A stretch of DNA of 64,000 bases from Thermolongibacillus altinsuensis (GTDB lineage: Bacteria > Bacillota > Bacilli > Bacillales > Anoxybacillaceae), in NCBI RefSeq assembly GCF_004341205.1, contig NZ_SLUL01000013.1:1-64000 (forward strand), in the 5' to 3' direction. Under the pieces are notes generated by a model that was not told the origin of the DNA, searched no databases, and saw only the letters and a program-made list of their open reading frames with translations. Made by a program: the position numbers and the translations under genes. Below are positions 25,191-35,033 of the stretch, one piece after another. The stretch's first letter is position 1. Every line of letters begins with the position of its first letter.

Positions 25191-26257
25191 ATGAAAAAAT
25201 ATCTTCTCATCATGATCGGCATCATTTTTCTTCTAACAGGCTGTTTAAAACAAGAAGAAAACAGTCCTCAAAATGTACAACAAACAAATAAAAACGATAA
25301 TATGGAAATCATTGCTCAAGATTTACGTGTGCCATGGGCGATCGACTGGGACGGGACATCTTTTTATATTTCAGAGCGGACTGGCTCCATTGTGAAAATT
25401 ACAGGCGATGAAAAAATTAGACAGAAGCTGCATTTAGAAAAGAAGCTTTCAACGGCATCGGAAGCTGGTGTATTAGGTTTTGTGCTTCATCCCGAGAAAA
25501 AGAATGATGCTTTTCTTTACTATACATATGAGGATGAAAACGGACAATTTAATCGCGTTGTAGAAATACGGGAAAAAAATAATGAATGGTTTGAGGAAAA
25601 GGTTTTGCTTGACCACATTCCAAGCGGAAGCTTTCACCATGGCGGAAGAATAAAAATCGGACCGGACAAAAAACTGTACATCACAACGGGAGATGCTACA
25701 GATGCGATGATTGCTCAAGACAAAACATCTCTTGGCGGAAAAATTTTACGAATGAATCTCGACGGCACAATACCGAACGATAATCCTTATCCCAACTCCC
25801 TTGTCTACAGCTATGGACACCGCAACCCACAAGGCTTGGCATGGGATGAAACAGGTCAGCTTTATAGCTCGGCTCGGAGCATGGCTCAATTGCGCATGAC
25901 GAAATCAATCTGATTAAACCGAAAGGAAATTATGGATGGCCTTTTATTCAAGGATATGAGACGAAAGAGGGGATGATCACACCATTGTTCCATTCAGGCG
26001 ATCATACTTGGGCGCCATCTGGAATTGCCTATCATCAAGGGATTTTGTATGTTGCACAACTGCGGGGGGAAGGGATTTTAGCGTTCGATTTAAAAAATAA
26101 AACATATAAACAAATTGTTTCCAATGTAGGCCGCGTGCGGGATGTATTCATATTGGAAGATCATTTATTTTTTGTCACAAACAACACGGATGGAAGAGGG
26201 ACGCCGGTCAAACATGATGACAAATTAATCAAAATTCCAATCCCGAAAGCCATTTGA
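25191..26257 (+). pseudogene. PQQ-type sugar dehydrogenase lipoprotein, frameshifted
   Basis: The gene begins at ATG 25191 after AAGGAGGG and encodes a lipoprotein (signal IIFLLTGC, lipobox Cys near residue 19) of the soluble aldose sugar dehydrogenase/YliI beta-propeller family: VPWAIDWDG, EAGVLGFVLHP, HHGGRIKIGPDKKLYITTGD and YSYGHRNPQGLAWD are clear. At 25867-25876 GCTCG stands twice in tandem. The extra five bases shift the frame, which closes at 25913. Removing one copy restores SSEHGSIAHDEINLIKPKGNYGWP and then the rest to 26257, about 353 residues. It is therefore a recent single-event pseudogene, or an assembly error. Confidence 0.85.
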
Positions 26258-26374
26258 CGCGAAAAATATCTATGGAACCGGGAGGCCAAGCCGATTAAAA
26301 TCGACTCCTGCATGTTTAGAGAATAAAAAATTTACCCTTACGCACATACTTATGTATAGAAAGGAGGATGTCTT

Positions 26375-26530
26375 ATGAGTAAATGGAATGAAGAAAGCGC
26401 ACCAAACAACAACTTATCTGCAGCTGATATTAAAAATTCTAAATTCCAAACAGAGCATAAGTTTTCAGAAGAATTATCAGATGGAATGGAAAGAAACAAA
26501 TACATAAAAGACCAACAAAGCAAAAAATAA
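26375..26530 (+). CDS. small hydrophilic protein
   Basis: A 51-residue, Asn/Lys/Ser-rich protein beginning MSKWNEESAPNNNLSAADI, without membrane helix or cysteine. AAAGGAGGATG precedes ATG 26375, a very strong ribosome binding site. Composition resembles small Bacillus spore-associated proteins, but I cannot assign a family. Monocistronic, with a terminator about 90 bases downstream. Confidence 0.55.
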   Translation: MSKWNEESAPNNNLSAADIKNSKFQTEHKFSEELSDGMERNKYIKDQQSKK

Positions 26531-26622
26531 TGAAATATCCCTTTGGAGGTATTTACTTTTTTTACTACGTGCATCCTATCCATTGTCATTTGTTCTCGAA
26601 AGAAGCAAGATTTATAAATACC

Positions 26623-26664
26623 AAAAGCTACCTTACCATTGTTATAAGGTAGCTTTTCTTTTTT
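26623..26664 (+). terminator. intrinsic terminator
   Basis: AAAAGCTACCTTA pairs with TAAGGTAGCTTTT, then CTTTTTTG. Confidence 0.85.
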
Positions 26665-26758
26665 GTTTAAAATAAACGAATTATCATTCTAAAGACCAGA
26701 CATTTTTTGTTTAAAAACAACATAGTTTTCATTTACCTAAAAATATAAAGTTAAGACA

Positions 26759-26772
26759 TGAAAGCGTTCTCG
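26759..26772 (+). promoter_or_regulatory. cre-like site before the catabolic island
   Basis: TGAAAGCGTTCTCG fits the cre consensus TGWNANCGNTNWCA at 13 of 14 positions. It lies 31 bases before the aminotransferase start, suggesting CcpA control of this catabolic unit. Confidence 0.6.
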
Positions 26773-26802
26773 ATGGATGACAAATTAAGAGGGTGAAATG
26801 CT

Positions 26803-27978
26803 GTGAGTCTCCAATCAAACAAGATGAGTCAAATTCCTCCTTATATGTTTGCAGAACTTAGCAAGAAAAAAGCACGTTTAATTAAAGCAGGAATTGACGT
26901 GATCGATTTGGGAATAGGCGACCCTGATTTACCTACGCCAGAGCATATTGTTGACAAATTAATTGAAGAAATACGTCGTCCTGAAAACTCAAAATATCCT
27001 AGCTTTATTGGAAATTCTGAGTTTAGAAAAGCTGTAGCCAATTTTTACAAGCGCCAATTCAATGTAGATGTAGACCCTGAAACAGAGGTACTGGCTTTAA
27101 TAGGATCTAAAGAGGGGATTGCTCATATCGTTCCTACCATTATAAACCCAGGTGATTATGTGCTAGTTCCAGATCCCGGATATCCGCCGTATCGAATGGC
27201 GACTTATCTCGCAGAGGGAAAAGTGTATAATATGCCCTTGCGAAAAGAGTTTAATTTCCTTCCAAAATTTAAGGATATTCCGGATGAGGTTTTAGATTCA
27301 GCTAAGCTAATGTTCTTGAATTATCCTAGTAATCCGACAGCTGCTACAGCGAACCTTGAGTTTTTTGAAGAAGCCGTTTCATTCGCCCGCAAATTCAATA
27401 TCGTAATTGCACATGATTCAGCCTATAACATGATCACATTTCAAGATTACAAAGCTCCGAGTATTCTTCAAGTCAAAGGTGCAAAAGATGTAGCTGTAGA
27501 ATTCGGGTCTTTATCGAAAACATACAGCATGACTGGATATAGGATTGGATATGTTGTTGGAAACAAAGAAATGATTAAGGCATTATCGATCTATAAAAGC
27601 AACACCGATACAGGTCAGTTTACCCCCATTCAATTAGCAGCAGCCCATGCTCTAAATGGAGATCAAACGTGCATTAGAAAACACAACGATATTTACTGGG
27701 AACGAATGAAGGCAATGATTGAAGGTCTTAAAACGATTGATATTCATGTCGAACCACCTAAAGGATCGTTTTTTATTTGGGCAAAAACCCCTAAGGGATA
27801 CACATCAAGTGAATTTGCAGAGAGCGTACTAGAACAAGCCGGAGTCATTATTACACCTGGTCATGCATTCGGTCCATCCGGAGAAGGATATTTTAGAATT
27901 TCTCTATCCCTTCCAAATGATATTCTTTACGAAGCGATTGACCGAATAAAGAAAAAAGTGAAAATTACTCCAAAATGA
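26803..27978 (+). CDS. class I/II PLP aminotransferase
   Basis: A 391-residue fold-type I aminotransferase similar to the LL-diaminopimelate aminotransferase/PatA group. Seen are VIDLGIGDPDLPTP at the start, the YPSNPTAA motif, AHDSAYN for cofactor binding, the PLP lysine in GSLSKTYSMTGYRIGY, and the C-terminal YFRISLS arginine. Start is GTG 26803 after AGAGGGTGA. It lies 13 bases before an aldehyde dehydrogenase, in a unit regulated by a cre-like site. A lysine-biosynthetic role is unlikely in this catabolic setting; it probably deaminates the island's substrate or an intermediate. Confidence 0.82.
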   Translation: MSLQSNKMSQIPPYMFAELSKKKARLIKAGIDVIDLGIGDPDLPTPEHIVDKLIEEIRRPENSKYPSFIGNSEFRKAVANFYKRQFNVDVDPETEVLALIGSKEGIAHIVPTIINPGDYVLVPDPGYPPYRMATYLAEGKVYNMPLRKEFNFLPKFKDIPDEVLDSAKLMFLNYPSNPTAATANLEFFEEAVSFARKFNIVIAHDSAYNMITFQDYKAPSILQVKGAKDVAVEFGSLSKTYSMTGYRIGYVVGNKEMIKALSIYKSNTDTGQFTPIQLAAAHALNGDQTCIRKHNDIYWERMKAMIEGLKTIDIHVEPPKGSFFIWAKTPKGYTSSEFAESVLEQAGVIITPGHAFGPSGEGYFRISLSLPNDILYEAIDRIKKKVKITPK

Positions 27979-27991
27979 GAGGAGATAATCA

Positions 27992-29527
27992 ATGAATAAT
28001 CACACTGTAGTAAACGAAAGATTTAAAGGAAATGACCGTGGCGATGTGAAGAGCTATTTAAATTTTATCGATGGCGAGTGGGTTCCTTCCGTTTCAGGTA
28101 AATTTTCCACCAATGTTAATCCGGCAACGGGAGAAATTTTAGGAAAAGCGCCTCAGTCTACAAAAGAAGATGTAGATCGTGCGGTTCTTGCTGCTAAAAA
28201 AGCTCAAAAATCTTGGAGGCTGGTACCAGCTCCCGAAAGAGCTGAAGTTCTCTATGAAGTTGCAAGATTATTAAAAGAGAGAAAAGAAGAACTTGCTCAA
28301 ATCTTGACGAGTGAAATGGGAAAAGTGATTAGCGAAGCAAGAGGAGAAGTTCAGGAAGCAATTGATATGGCTTATTATATGGCTGGAGAAGGGCGCCGAC
28401 TTTTTGGAGACACCGTTCCGTCAGAGCTTAGAAATAAATTTGCAATGAGTGTTCGAGTTCCAGTAGGAATTGCTGGTCTTATCACTCCTTGGAATTTCCC
28501 TATTGCCATTGCATCTTGGAAATCACTACCTGCATTAGTGGCAGGAAATGCAGTTGTGTGGAAACCAGCTTCAGAAACACCATTCATCGCTGGAGAATTT
28601 GTGAAAATTTATCAAGAAGCAGGGTTGCCAAAAGGACTGATGAACCTTGTATTTGGCAGCGGTGGAGTGGTAGGAAACGCAATTGTAGATCATCCGGATA
28701 TTGACATCATATCATTTACGGGTTCAAATGAAGTTGGACGACAAATCAATGAACGTGCTGGTCGATTACTAAAACGTACATCCCTTGAAATGGGCGGAAA
28801 AAATGCAGTGACTGTTCTAGAAGATGCAGATCTTGATCTTGCTGTAGATGGAATCATCTGGAGTGCATTTGGTACATCCGGTCAAAGATGTACGGCATGT
28901 AGCAGAGTAATTGTACATGAAGCAGTAAAAGAAGAACTAGAGCAAAAATTAGTCAAACGCATTGCAGAATTAAAAATAGGCAATGGCCTTGATGAGGAAG
29001 TAAATGTGGGTCCAGTTATTAATCGCTCCTCTCTACAAAAAATTGATAAGTATGTGAAAATCGGGATAAAAGAAGGAGCTAAACTCCTTTGCGGAGGGAA
29101 AATTTTGACTGACGGTGAATTAGAGAAAGGTCATTATTATGCACCAACCCTCTTTACAGATGTTAAACCATCAATGACGATTGCAAAAGAAGAGATTTTT
29201 GGTCCGGTCACTTCCATCATTCCGGTTAAAAGTCTAGAAGAAGCAATTGAAGTGAACAATAGCGTTGAATTCGGTCTTTCAAGTTCTATTTTTTCTCGTG
29301 ATGTGAATCGAGTTTTTCAAGCAATGAGAGATTTTGATACAGGAATTGTATATGTGAACGCTGGCACAACCGGGGCAGAGATTCACTTGCCTTTTGGCGG
29401 TACAAAAGGCACAGGGAATGGACACCGAGATTCTGGGGTAGCCGCTCTTGATGTCTATACGGAGTGGAAATCCATTTATGTAGATTACAGCGGAAAGTTA
29501 CAAAGAGCTCAGATTGATAATAAATAA
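27992..29527 (+). CDS. aldehyde dehydrogenase (semialdehyde type)
   Basis: NAD(P)-dependent aldehyde dehydrogenase of 511 residues. Visible are the NPATGEI N-terminus, PWNFPIAIASWK and FTGSNEVGRQI in the Rossmann domain, the general-base Glu in LEMGGKN, and the catalytic Cys in GQRCTACSR (about residue 300). The C-terminus FGGTKGTGNGHRDSG...YVDYSGKLQRAQID resembles alpha-ketoglutarate-semialdehyde and aminoadipate-semialdehyde dehydrogenases. ATG after GAGAGGAGATAATCA. It could oxidise an aldehyde released by the amine oxidase or by the Rieske oxygenase further right; the actual substrate is unknown. Confidence 0.88.
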   Translation: MNNHTVVNERFKGNDRGDVKSYLNFIDGEWVPSVSGKFSTNVNPATGEILGKAPQSTKEDVDRAVLAAKKAQKSWRLVPAPERAEVLYEVARLLKERKEELAQILTSEMGKVISEARGEVQEAIDMAYYMAGEGRRLFGDTVPSELRNKFAMSVRVPVGIAGLITPWNFPIAIASWKSLPALVAGNAVVWKPASETPFIAGEFVKIYQEAGLPKGLMNLVFGSGGVVGNAIVDHPDIDIISFTGSNEVGRQINERAGRLLKRTSLEMGGKNAVTVLEDADLDLAVDGIIWSAFGTSGQRCTACSRVIVHEAVKEELEQKLVKRIAELKIGNGLDEEVNVGPVINRSSLQKIDKYVKIGIKEGAKLLCGGKILTDGELEKGHYYAPTLFTDVKPSMTIAKEEIFGPVTSIIPVKSLEEAIEVNNSVEFGLSSSIFSRDVNRVFQAMRDFDTGIVYVNAGTTGAEIHLPFGGTKGTGNGHRDSGVAALDVYTEWKSIYVDYSGKLQRAQIDNK

Positions 29528-29528
29528 A

Positions 29529-29568
29529 ATCATCATCCCCTCTTCTTTTTCTGCGAAAGAAGGGGGGA
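29529..29568. terminator. terminator between convergent units
   Basis: ATCATCCCCTCTTCTTT and AAAGAAGGGGGGAT pair with minor mismatches between the convergent ALDH and regulator genes; Ts follow on both strands. Confidence 0.65.
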
Positions 29569-29570
29569 TT

Positions 29571-30773
29571 TCATATTTTCAATTCTTTATAGCTTTGAAT
29601 CGCTGCATGTAAGAGCATACAATGTTCAAAATTACTTGTATCAAGAGAGGTTAATTCATTAATTTTTTCAAGACGATAAATGATTGTATTCCTGTGAATG
29701 AACATATTTCTAGCAGCAACGCTCAAGTTCATATTATATTTGCAATACATCATAAATGTTTCTGCCAATACTTCATAATGATCTTGTTGTGTTAAAGGAG
29801 AAATTAATTTAATTAATTTATTTCGATATTCGGATGATAATTCTTTTGGAAGCAATCTTAATAATGTTTCAGGTTCATTGTAAAAATAGATGGGGATTTT
29901 TTGTTCAGATTTTTTTCCTATATTCATCGCTTTTTTCGCATTACTGTAAGACTCAGCAATTCCTTTTATTCCAGAATTGATATCACCTACCGAAATGGAT
30001 GCGGAAACCTTATATTTTGTTTCTAAAAAAGCATTTAATCTTTGAATTTTTTGTTCGAGATTTTCTTGTAATCGTGAGAATGATCGTTCAGTGGGGAGAG
30101 ATTTGATTACAATAAAGCGTTCTATATTTAAAAATGAAATAATATCATTTTTTGATTCATGGAAAAGCAGGTGAAGAAAGTTAAGCACTTCTCTTTGAAA
30201 ATATTGGAGGGGAAAACTGCCAAAAAATTCCTCATTCGATTTTTCGGATGAAATTTTTTTAGAGAGTGATTGAATATCAACTAACAAGCATACTTTGTTG
30301 CTTTGCAAATCATAGTCAAGCAACTTTGCATATTGATAAATATGATCACATTCATCATTTTCCCTAAAATGGATAATTTGATGGACAAACACTTCAATCA
30401 TTTTCTCTTTTAACTCAACCATTTCTTTTCTAAATGCATCCTGACACATCATTTCAACTTGATTTTTTACTAGATGTACATATTTTTCTACTTCCCTAGG
30501 TTCTCCAACAATCCCTAGAACACCGATGACATGATTATTAAAATTCAAAGGTACGGATATGCCGGGGAGAATCTCCTTTTCAATTTCATTTTTACAATAT
30601 ACCATACGGTTGTTCTTAATGACGTCAAGTGAGGGCCTATGAAATATTCCGATTCTGCTTTTATCAGTCGCCCCAATGATGTATCCTTCATTATCAGTTA
30701 TGCTGATCGGATATTTTAAAACCTCACTTGTTTTTTCAACAATTTCTTGAGCGATATGTTTAAGAATCTTCAT
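29571..30773 (-). CDS. CdaR/PucR-type transcriptional regulator
   Basis: A 400-residue activator-type regulator. The N-terminal part (residues 1-130, ILKHIAQEIVEKTSEVLKYP then ITDNEGYIIGATDKSRIG) is the sugar-diacid recognition domain of CdaR. A GGDEF-like middle region and the C-terminal PucR helix-turn-helix (NMNLSVAARNMFIHRNTIIYRLEKI) follow. CdaR proteins sense glycerate, glucarate or related hydroxy diacids. I take ATG 30773 after AAGGAAGG; an upstream in-frame extension to 30854 lacks a ribosome binding site. It is divergent from the Rieske gene and so the likely regulator of this island. Confidence 0.85.
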   Translation of the reverse strand: MKILKHIAQEIVEKTSEVLKYPISITDNEGYIIGATDKSRIGIFHRPSLDVIKNNRMVYCKNEIEKEILPGISVPLNFNNHVIGVLGIVGEPREVEKYVHLVKNQVEMMCQDAFRKEMVELKEKMIEVFVHQIIHFRENDECDHIYQYAKLLDYDLQSNKVCLLVDIQSLSKKISSEKSNEEFFGSFPLQYFQREVLNFLHLLFHESKNDIISFLNIERFIVIKSLPTERSFSRLQENLEQKIQRLNAFLETKYKVSASISVGDINSGIKGIAESYSNAKKAMNIGKKSEQKIPIYFYNEPETLLRLLPKELSSEYRNKLIKLISPLTQQDHYEVLAETFMMYCKYNMNLSVAARNMFIHRNTIIYRLEKINELTSLDTSNFEHCMLLHAAIQSYKELKI

Positions 30774-30987
30774 CGATATGCCTTCCTTTCTTTTTTCCAT
30801 AGATAAAAAAGGCATGTAAGCACAAAAATTTTTTCTATGGTGCAAAAAAAACAAAAATCATCACTTTCATTATAAGAATTTTTGGTGAAAATATACATAT
30901 TATTAAGAATCTTTTTAATTTACAATCAATCTACCCTTCAAAAAGCGAACTCTTTTCCATGATTTCTTTAAAAGGGAGGTATATTTC

Positions 30988-32085
30988 ATGCCAAACCAAG
31001 AATTTCGAGTAAGTAATAAACTGAGCGAAGCACATACTCTACCTGCCTGGCTTTATAGAGATCCTGAAGTATTGGAAGTAGAAAAACGAGAAATTTTCAG
31101 CAAGTCTTGGCAATACGTCGGGCATATTAGTCAATTTAAAAAGCCGGGAGACTATATAACAACTGAAGTCGCAAATAAACCGATTATTGTAATATGCGGC
31201 AACGATGGCGAGATCCGTGCATTTTTTAATGTTTGTACGCACCGTGCGGCTAAATTGCTAGAAGGGGAAGGAAATAAATCGATTATTACTTGTCCTTATC
31301 ATGCATGGACTTTCAAGTTAGATGGTTCGCTTAACAGAGCTCCGAACATGAAAGGTGTAGAAAATTTTGATTACGGTGACTTTTGTTTAAAAACAATAAG
31401 AATAGAAATATTGGAATCTTTTATTTTTGTGAACCTCGATCCAAATGCTCCCCCCATGTCGACGCAATTCCCTAATTTATTCCACCATGTTCGAAAGTAC
31501 AATTTAGAAAATTTGAAAAGAGTAAGAGTAAAGGAAACTATCTGTAAGTCTAATTGGAAAATCGGAATTGACAACTATTTGGAGTGTGATCATTGTTCCA
31601 TTGTTCATAAAACACTCGTTTCCAAGCTAGACATGAACCAATATGAGATGGAAGTGTATGATTATTATTCCTATCAAGGGGCTCCTTTAAAAGGAAAAAC
31701 GAATGAATTTGGTTTAGGTCAAGGCGGACGTTATTATTGGTTGTATCCAAATACTTGGTTTTCATTTGATCCAGGTCCGGCTAATGTTTCCATTCATCAA
31801 TCCATTCCAATTGATCACAAAACGACAAAATATATATATACCACGTTTTTTATGACTGATCAGATGAGTAAAGAAGAACAAGAGTTAATGGCCATTGATG
31901 AATTGGTCCGTCAAGAAGATCTTGAAATTTGTGAAGCTGTCCAAAAAGGGATGGATACAGGGGCATATAAACAAGGAAGATTTTCTCTTACAGAGAATCT
32001 CGTTCATCATTTCCAATTACTCATTCAAAAAGACTTAGAAACGTTTTTGCCTATAAAATCAGCTAATACTCCCACCACATCATAA
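30988..32085 (+). CDS. Rieske non-haem iron oxygenase, CntA/GbcA-like
   Basis: Terminal oxygenase of 365 residues. Rieske cluster ligands are C83, H85, C102 and H105 (NVCTHRAA and TCPYHAW). The mononuclear iron site has E199, H202 and H207 in NYLECDHCSIVH, with Glu in the bridging position as in carnitine monooxygenase CntA and betaine demethylase GbcA, and an acidic ligand later near QEDLEIC. This subfamily oxidises quaternary or substituted amines. No reductase gene lies next to it, so electrons must come from elsewhere. ATG after AAAAGGGAGG. The CdaR-like gene is divergent upstream. Confidence 0.85.
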   Translation: MPNQEFRVSNKLSEAHTLPAWLYRDPEVLEVEKREIFSKSWQYVGHISQFKKPGDYITTEVANKPIIVICGNDGEIRAFFNVCTHRAAKLLEGEGNKSIITCPYHAWTFKLDGSLNRAPNMKGVENFDYGDFCLKTIRIEILESFIFVNLDPNAPPMSTQFPNLFHHVRKYNLENLKRVRVKETICKSNWKIGIDNYLECDHCSIVHKTLVSKLDMNQYEMEVYDYYSYQGAPLKGKTNEFGLGQGGRYYWLYPNTWFSFDPGPANVSIHQSIPIDHKTTKYIYTTFFMTDQMSKEEQELMAIDELVRQEDLEICEAVQKGMDTGAYKQGRFSLTENLVHHFQLLIQKDLETFLPIKSANTPTTS

Positions 32086-32117
32086 AAAAATGGTCCCAGT
32101 TTCTTTGATCACCTTTA

Positions 32118-32131
32118 TGTAAACGCTTTCT
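32118..32131 (+). promoter_or_regulatory. cre-like site before the permease
   Basis: TGTAAACGCTTTCT matches the cre consensus at 13 of 14 positions, 46 bases upstream of the permease start. Confidence 0.65.
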
Positions 32132-32176
32132 AAAGATGGATGACAAAAATTAAATTGGAAGATAGGTGAATGTTCA

Positions 32177-33610
32177 ATGGGAATGAATCAAGAAAACCAT
32201 GTAAAGTTAAATCGCTCTATGAAGAGCAGACACTTATTTATGCTTTCCTTAGGCGGTGTTATTGGAACGGGACTATTTTTAGGCTCCGGGTATGCAATTG
32301 GAGAAGCGGGGCCAGCAGGGGCGATACTGGCTTATCTTGTTGGTGGATTGTTAATGTACTTAGCAATGGTTTGTCTAGGAGAATTATCCGTTGTCATGCC
32401 TGTCTCAGGATCGTTTCAGGCACATGCCACTAAATATATAGGACCGGCTACTGGCTTTGTAATCGGCTGGGTATACTGGTTAAGCTGGGCAATGTATGTT
32501 GGTCTTGAATTTGTAGCAGCCGGTGTACTCATGAAGAGATGGTTTCCAGATGTTCCAGTTTGGATATGGTGTGCTTTATTCATCATCCTTCTTTTTTCAA
32601 TTAATTCGCTCGCCACAAGAAGTTTTGCAGAGACGGAGTACTGGTTTGCAGGAATTAAAGTCATTACCGTCATTCTTTTCATCATTGTCGGTCTAGGGGC
32701 TGTTTTTGGAGTATTAAATATGGATGGGCAACCTGCACCGTATTTCGCTAACTTTTTTGGAGATGGATTATTTCCAACAGGGTTAACTGGTGTTTTTATC
32801 TCCATGATGACTGTCATTTACGCGTTTCAAGGCTCTGAAATTATGGGCGTCGCTGCAGGAGAAACAGAAGATCCACAAAAAAATATCCCAAAGGCGATTC
32901 GTAATATCGTTGCCCGTATTCTATTGTTTTATGTTTTAGCCATTTTTGTATTATCTGCCATTGTTCCTTGGAAAGAAGCCGGAGTTCTAGAAAGTCCTTT
33001 TGTAACGGTTTTCGATATGGTTGGTATTCCATACGCAGCTGATATTATGAATTTTGTTATTTTAACGGCCATTTTATCTGTAGGAAATACAGGACTTTAT
33101 GCTTGTACCCGTATCATGTATTCTCTTTCTGAAAACGGGATGGCTCCTTCAATCTTTAGAAAATTAAACAAACGCGGCGTTCCATCTTATGCGCTTTTGA
33201 TTACGCTAGGATTTGCATTACTTTCCTTACTAACGAGTATAGTAGCAGAGGATACACTTTTCGTTGTTTTACTTGCAGTAAGCGGAATGGGCGGTACCTT
33301 AACTTGGATGGCCATCGGTTTGGCACAATATAGATTCCGAAAGCAATATATTCGAGATGGCGGAAAATTAGAGGATTTGCAATATAGAGTACGGTTCTTT
33401 CCGCTTGTGCCATTTCTTTGTATCGCTATGTGCTTATTTATATTCATATTCATGGCGTTCGATCCGACACAAAGGGCATCACTCTTTTGGGGAACTGGTT
33501 TTATAGCCGCTTGTTATTTGTATTATTACTTGTTCTACACAAGAAAAAAAGCAGCTTTATCGAATCTCACAAATACTCAAACCAATCCAACTGTAAAAGA
33601 AGAGAATTAG
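32177..33610 (+). CDS. APC-family amino acid permease
   Basis: A 477-residue permease with about 12 membrane segments. The N-terminal LSLGGVIGTGLFLGSGYAI is the signature of the AAT group of the APC superfamily (GabP, LysP, AnsP, RocE). The consensus PVSGSFQAHATKYIGPATGF follows. It brings in an amino acid or amine by proton symport, giving the best hint about the island's substrate: an amino-acid-like compound. It has its own cre-like site, and the amine oxidase gene follows after 63 bases. Confidence 0.88.
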   Translation: MGMNQENHVKLNRSMKSRHLFMLSLGGVIGTGLFLGSGYAIGEAGPAGAILAYLVGGLLMYLAMVCLGELSVVMPVSGSFQAHATKYIGPATGFVIGWVYWLSWAMYVGLEFVAAGVLMKRWFPDVPVWIWCALFIILLFSINSLATRSFAETEYWFAGIKVITVILFIIVGLGAVFGVLNMDGQPAPYFANFFGDGLFPTGLTGVFISMMTVIYAFQGSEIMGVAAGETEDPQKNIPKAIRNIVARILLFYVLAIFVLSAIVPWKEAGVLESPFVTVFDMVGIPYAADIMNFVILTAILSVGNTGLYACTRIMYSLSENGMAPSIFRKLNKRGVPSYALLITLGFALLSLLTSIVAEDTLFVVLLAVSGMGGTLTWMAIGLAQYRFRKQYIRDGGKLEDLQYRVRFFPLVPFLCIAMCLFIFIFMAFDPTQRASLFWGTGFIAACYLYYYLFYTRKKAALSNLTNTQTNPTVKEEN

Positions 33611-33673
33611 TCCTTAAATAACGATGCACAGCTATCCGAATAGATAACTGTGCATCAGTGAGGGGGAAGGTTG

Positions 33674-34999
33674 ATGGTGAATTATAAAAGTAATGAAAGC
33701 TATGATGTAATCGTAATCGGAGGAGGATTTTCAGGGTTGACTGCCGCTCGTGAACTTCGTTTTCTTGGTCATAAAGTACTTCTACTGGAAGCACGTGACA
33801 GACTAGGCGGCCGCACTTGGGTTGATACTCGTCTTAATTCTAAGCTCGAAATGGGAGGGACGTATGTTCATTGGTTTCAACCCCACGTATGGACGGAAAT
33901 CACTCGTTACGGATTAGAAATTGTATCAGGCCCAAAAGCAGAAAAAGTTTATTGGATTTCAAACGGAAAGTCTCATCAATCAACGATTAGTGATTACAAA
34001 AATAAACTTAAAAGTACGGTAGATCGGTTAATGAGTGAAAGTCATAAATACTTGCCGTTACCTTATGATCCTCTTCATTCACCATTAATAAAAGAAATCG
34101 ATGGAGTAACCGCTGAAGAATTTATGAAAGATTTTGGTTTAACACAGGAAGAGTATGATATTTTACACGGATGGGTGGCTTCTGACTTCTGTGGAGCACC
34201 TGCAGAAGGTGCTGTCACACAAATCTTTCGTTGGTGGGTTTTCTCGCAGGGAAATTGGAACAATCATAGCGCTATGATTTCCACATACAGACTGAAGGAA
34301 GGAACGAAAGCACTGATTGAAGCGATTGCTGCAGATGCGAAAGCCGAAATAAAGCTTTCAACAATTGTGAGAAGTGTGGAACACAACCATGAAGGTGTGA
34401 TCGTAACCGATCATAACAATTTCCAATATAAAGCGAAAACGGTCATTGTGACAGTGCCACTTACAACTCTTCAAAATATAAAATTTAATCCTGCTTTATC
34501 TTTGGAAAAACTAGCGTCGTCAATGGAAGGGCAAACTTCAAAGGGTGTGAAGGTTTGGGCACGAGTGAAAGGAAAATTAGAGCCATTTGATGCATTGGCA
34601 CCAGGGAATTATCCGTTAAATTCTGTTCATTTAGATAGATTCGTAGATGGAGACAGCATTCTTGTTGGATTTGGCCCAAGTGCAGCCATGCTTGATCCAA
34701 ACGACCGAGAAGCAGTAGAAAAGGCGTTACAACATTGGATTCCTGAAATTGAAGTTATTGAAAGTACCGGGCACGATTGGGTAAACGATGAATTTTCAAG
34801 GGAAACTTGGCCGATGCTTAAACCGAATCAGCTTACCACTTATTTTGAAGAGTGGAATACTCCTGAGAACCGCGTATATCTTGCAGGCACAACGTATGCG
34901 AAAGGTTGGGCAGGATTCATTGATGGCGCCATTGAGAGCGGGCTAACCGTAAGCAGAAGAGTGCATAAACATCTTACTGGTGAAAACACTTGTAATTAA
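33674..34999 (+). CDS. flavin monoamine oxidase family protein
   Basis: A 441-residue FAD amine oxidase. The dinucleotide fold VIVIGGGFSGLTAARELRFLG and LLEARDRLGGRTW is at the N-terminus (residues 12-50). Near the C-terminus VYLAGTTYAKGWAGFIDGAIESG is the second FAD-binding motif. The W-x-W-type substrate cage is not assignable by eye. Oxidises an amine to an imine/aldehyde with peroxide release. ATG 33674 is used, after GGGGGAAGG. Placed between the permease and the CoA-transferase, it would feed an aldehyde to the ALDH at 27992. Confidence 0.82.
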   Translation: MVNYKSNESYDVIVIGGGFSGLTAARELRFLGHKVLLLEARDRLGGRTWVDTRLNSKLEMGGTYVHWFQPHVWTEITRYGLEIVSGPKAEKVYWISNGKSHQSTISDYKNKLKSTVDRLMSESHKYLPLPYDPLHSPLIKEIDGVTAEEFMKDFGLTQEEYDILHGWVASDFCGAPAEGAVTQIFRWWVFSQGNWNNHSAMISTYRLKEGTKALIEAIAADAKAEIKLSTIVRSVEHNHEGVIVTDHNNFQYKAKTVIVTVPLTTLQNIKFNPALSLEKLASSMEGQTSKGVKVWARVKGKLEPFDALAPGNYPLNSVHLDRFVDGDSILVGFGPSAAMLDPNDREAVEKALQHWIPEIEVIESTGHDWVNDEFSRETWPMLKPNQLTTYFEEWNTPENRVYLAGTTYAKGWAGFIDGAIESGLTVSRRVHKHLTGENTCN

Positions 35000-35033
35000 G
35001 GAAATTACAAGTAAGTAATAATTGAAATTAATC

